64,000 bases of DNA from Allopusillimonas soli (GTDB lineage Bacteria; Pseudomonadota; Gammaproteobacteria; Burkholderiales; Burkholderiaceae_B): positions 30,974 through 94,973 of the forward strand of contig NZ_SDQC01000009.1 in the NCBI RefSeq assembly GCF_004153445.1. The letters are read 5' to 3'. The position numbers were made by a program, and so were the translations under genes. The notes beneath the pieces were generated by a model that worked only from the letters and a program-made list of their open reading frames with translations, had not been told where the DNA came from and ran no database searches. Below, piece after piece: positions 63,895-64,000 of this stretch (the first letter of the stretch is position 1; every line of letters begins with the position of its first letter).

Positions 63895-64000
63895 TGAACT
63901 GCACCCCAAAAGTTGGACACTGATCCAACCTTTGGGGTGTTTTTCATGACGAAGTACGATGAGCAATTCAAGCTGTCCGTAGTGCAAAGCTACGAGTCGG
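63895..64000 (+). mobile_element. Left end of an IS3-family (IS150-like) insertion sequence
   Basis: The sequence from TGAACTGCACCCC is a typical IS3-family terminus. It contains nested stems CACCCCAAA/TTTGGGGTG and GTTGGA/TCCAAC that form the usual hairpin before orfA. The element continues past the window. Confidence 0.85.
63946..64000 (+). CDS. IS3-family transposase OrfA, N-terminal fragment
   Basis: MTKYDEQFKLSVVQSYES is the standard start of IS150/IS3-type OrfA, which contributes the helix-turn-helix DNA-binding part of the transposase. Only 18 residues lie within the window. Confidence 0.88.
   Translation, partial: MTKYDEQFKLSVVQSYES

Overview
The window reads as a chromosomal segment of a high-GC betaproteobacterium of the order Burkholderiales, most likely family Alcaligenaceae (Bordetella, Pusillimonas or Achromobacter-like). 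The evidence is the style of the housekeeping proteins (Pnp, PyrG, KdsA, PyrD, ETF-QO), two Bug-type tripartite-tricarboxylate solute receptors, a phasin behind PhaR-like sites, and many LysR/IclR/GntR-regulated catabolic loci. No sequence search was possible; identities rest on motifs and family knowledge.

Layout. 1-5 kb: 3' part of pnp, a periplasmic rhodanese with a YeeE/YedE sulfur-compound channel, and a membrane metallophosphoesterase. 5-16 kb: ETF-QO, a thioesterase, a 3-oxoacid CoA-transferase pair, aminopeptidase P, pyrG-kdsA, and a DHA2 efflux pump overlapping its MarR regulator. 15-23 kb: thioredoxin-like protein, EI24 membrane protein, CinA-like protein, IclR regulator, phasin, then a minus-strand operon with NUDIX, aat, bpt and pyrD (both N-degron transferases together). 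23-30 kb: an orphan MetI-like permease, then a complete polyamine-type ABC importer (Tat-exported binding protein, two permeases, ATPase), an acetylpolyamine-amidohydrolase-like deacetylase and a GntR regulator.

30-36 kb holds an apparent extracytoplasmic methionine-sulfoxide repair module: exported MsrA, a two-component system, a DipZ-type thiol-disulfide transporter and Tat-exported MsrB. The upstream regions of msrA and msrB share one sequence motif. 36-39 kb has poorly characterised genes, including a 50-residue secreted peptide with a good promoter and Shine-Dalgarno sequence. 39-50 kb is catabolic: tRNA-Cys, a ThDP enzyme, two Bug receptors, an MFS carrier, a GNAT enzyme, a serine/threonine dehydratase, and a LysR-Bug-GalB-GalC set for the lower gallate/protocatechuate meta-cleavage pathway. 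50-58 kb: LysE exporter, CorA-type transporter, VOC and DUF1272 proteins, a small protein under a doubled operator with a highly structured 3' region, a secreted PIG-L deacetylase, and an ArsR/MFS pair.

58-64 kb: tRNA-Gly, queC and yhhQ behind a preQ1-I riboswitch whose 3' strand overlaps the ribosome-binding site, a 2OG-Fe(II) oxygenase, and then the left edge of a genomic island. The edge is marked by a partial duplicate of the tRNA-Gly 3' end at 61346, followed by an AbiE toxin-antitoxin pair, an unknown gene and the start of an IS3-family element that runs off the window. A decayed AbiEi-AbiEii remnant lies just beyond the intact tRNA-Gly, so this tRNA family appears to have been hit twice by AbiE-carrying elements.
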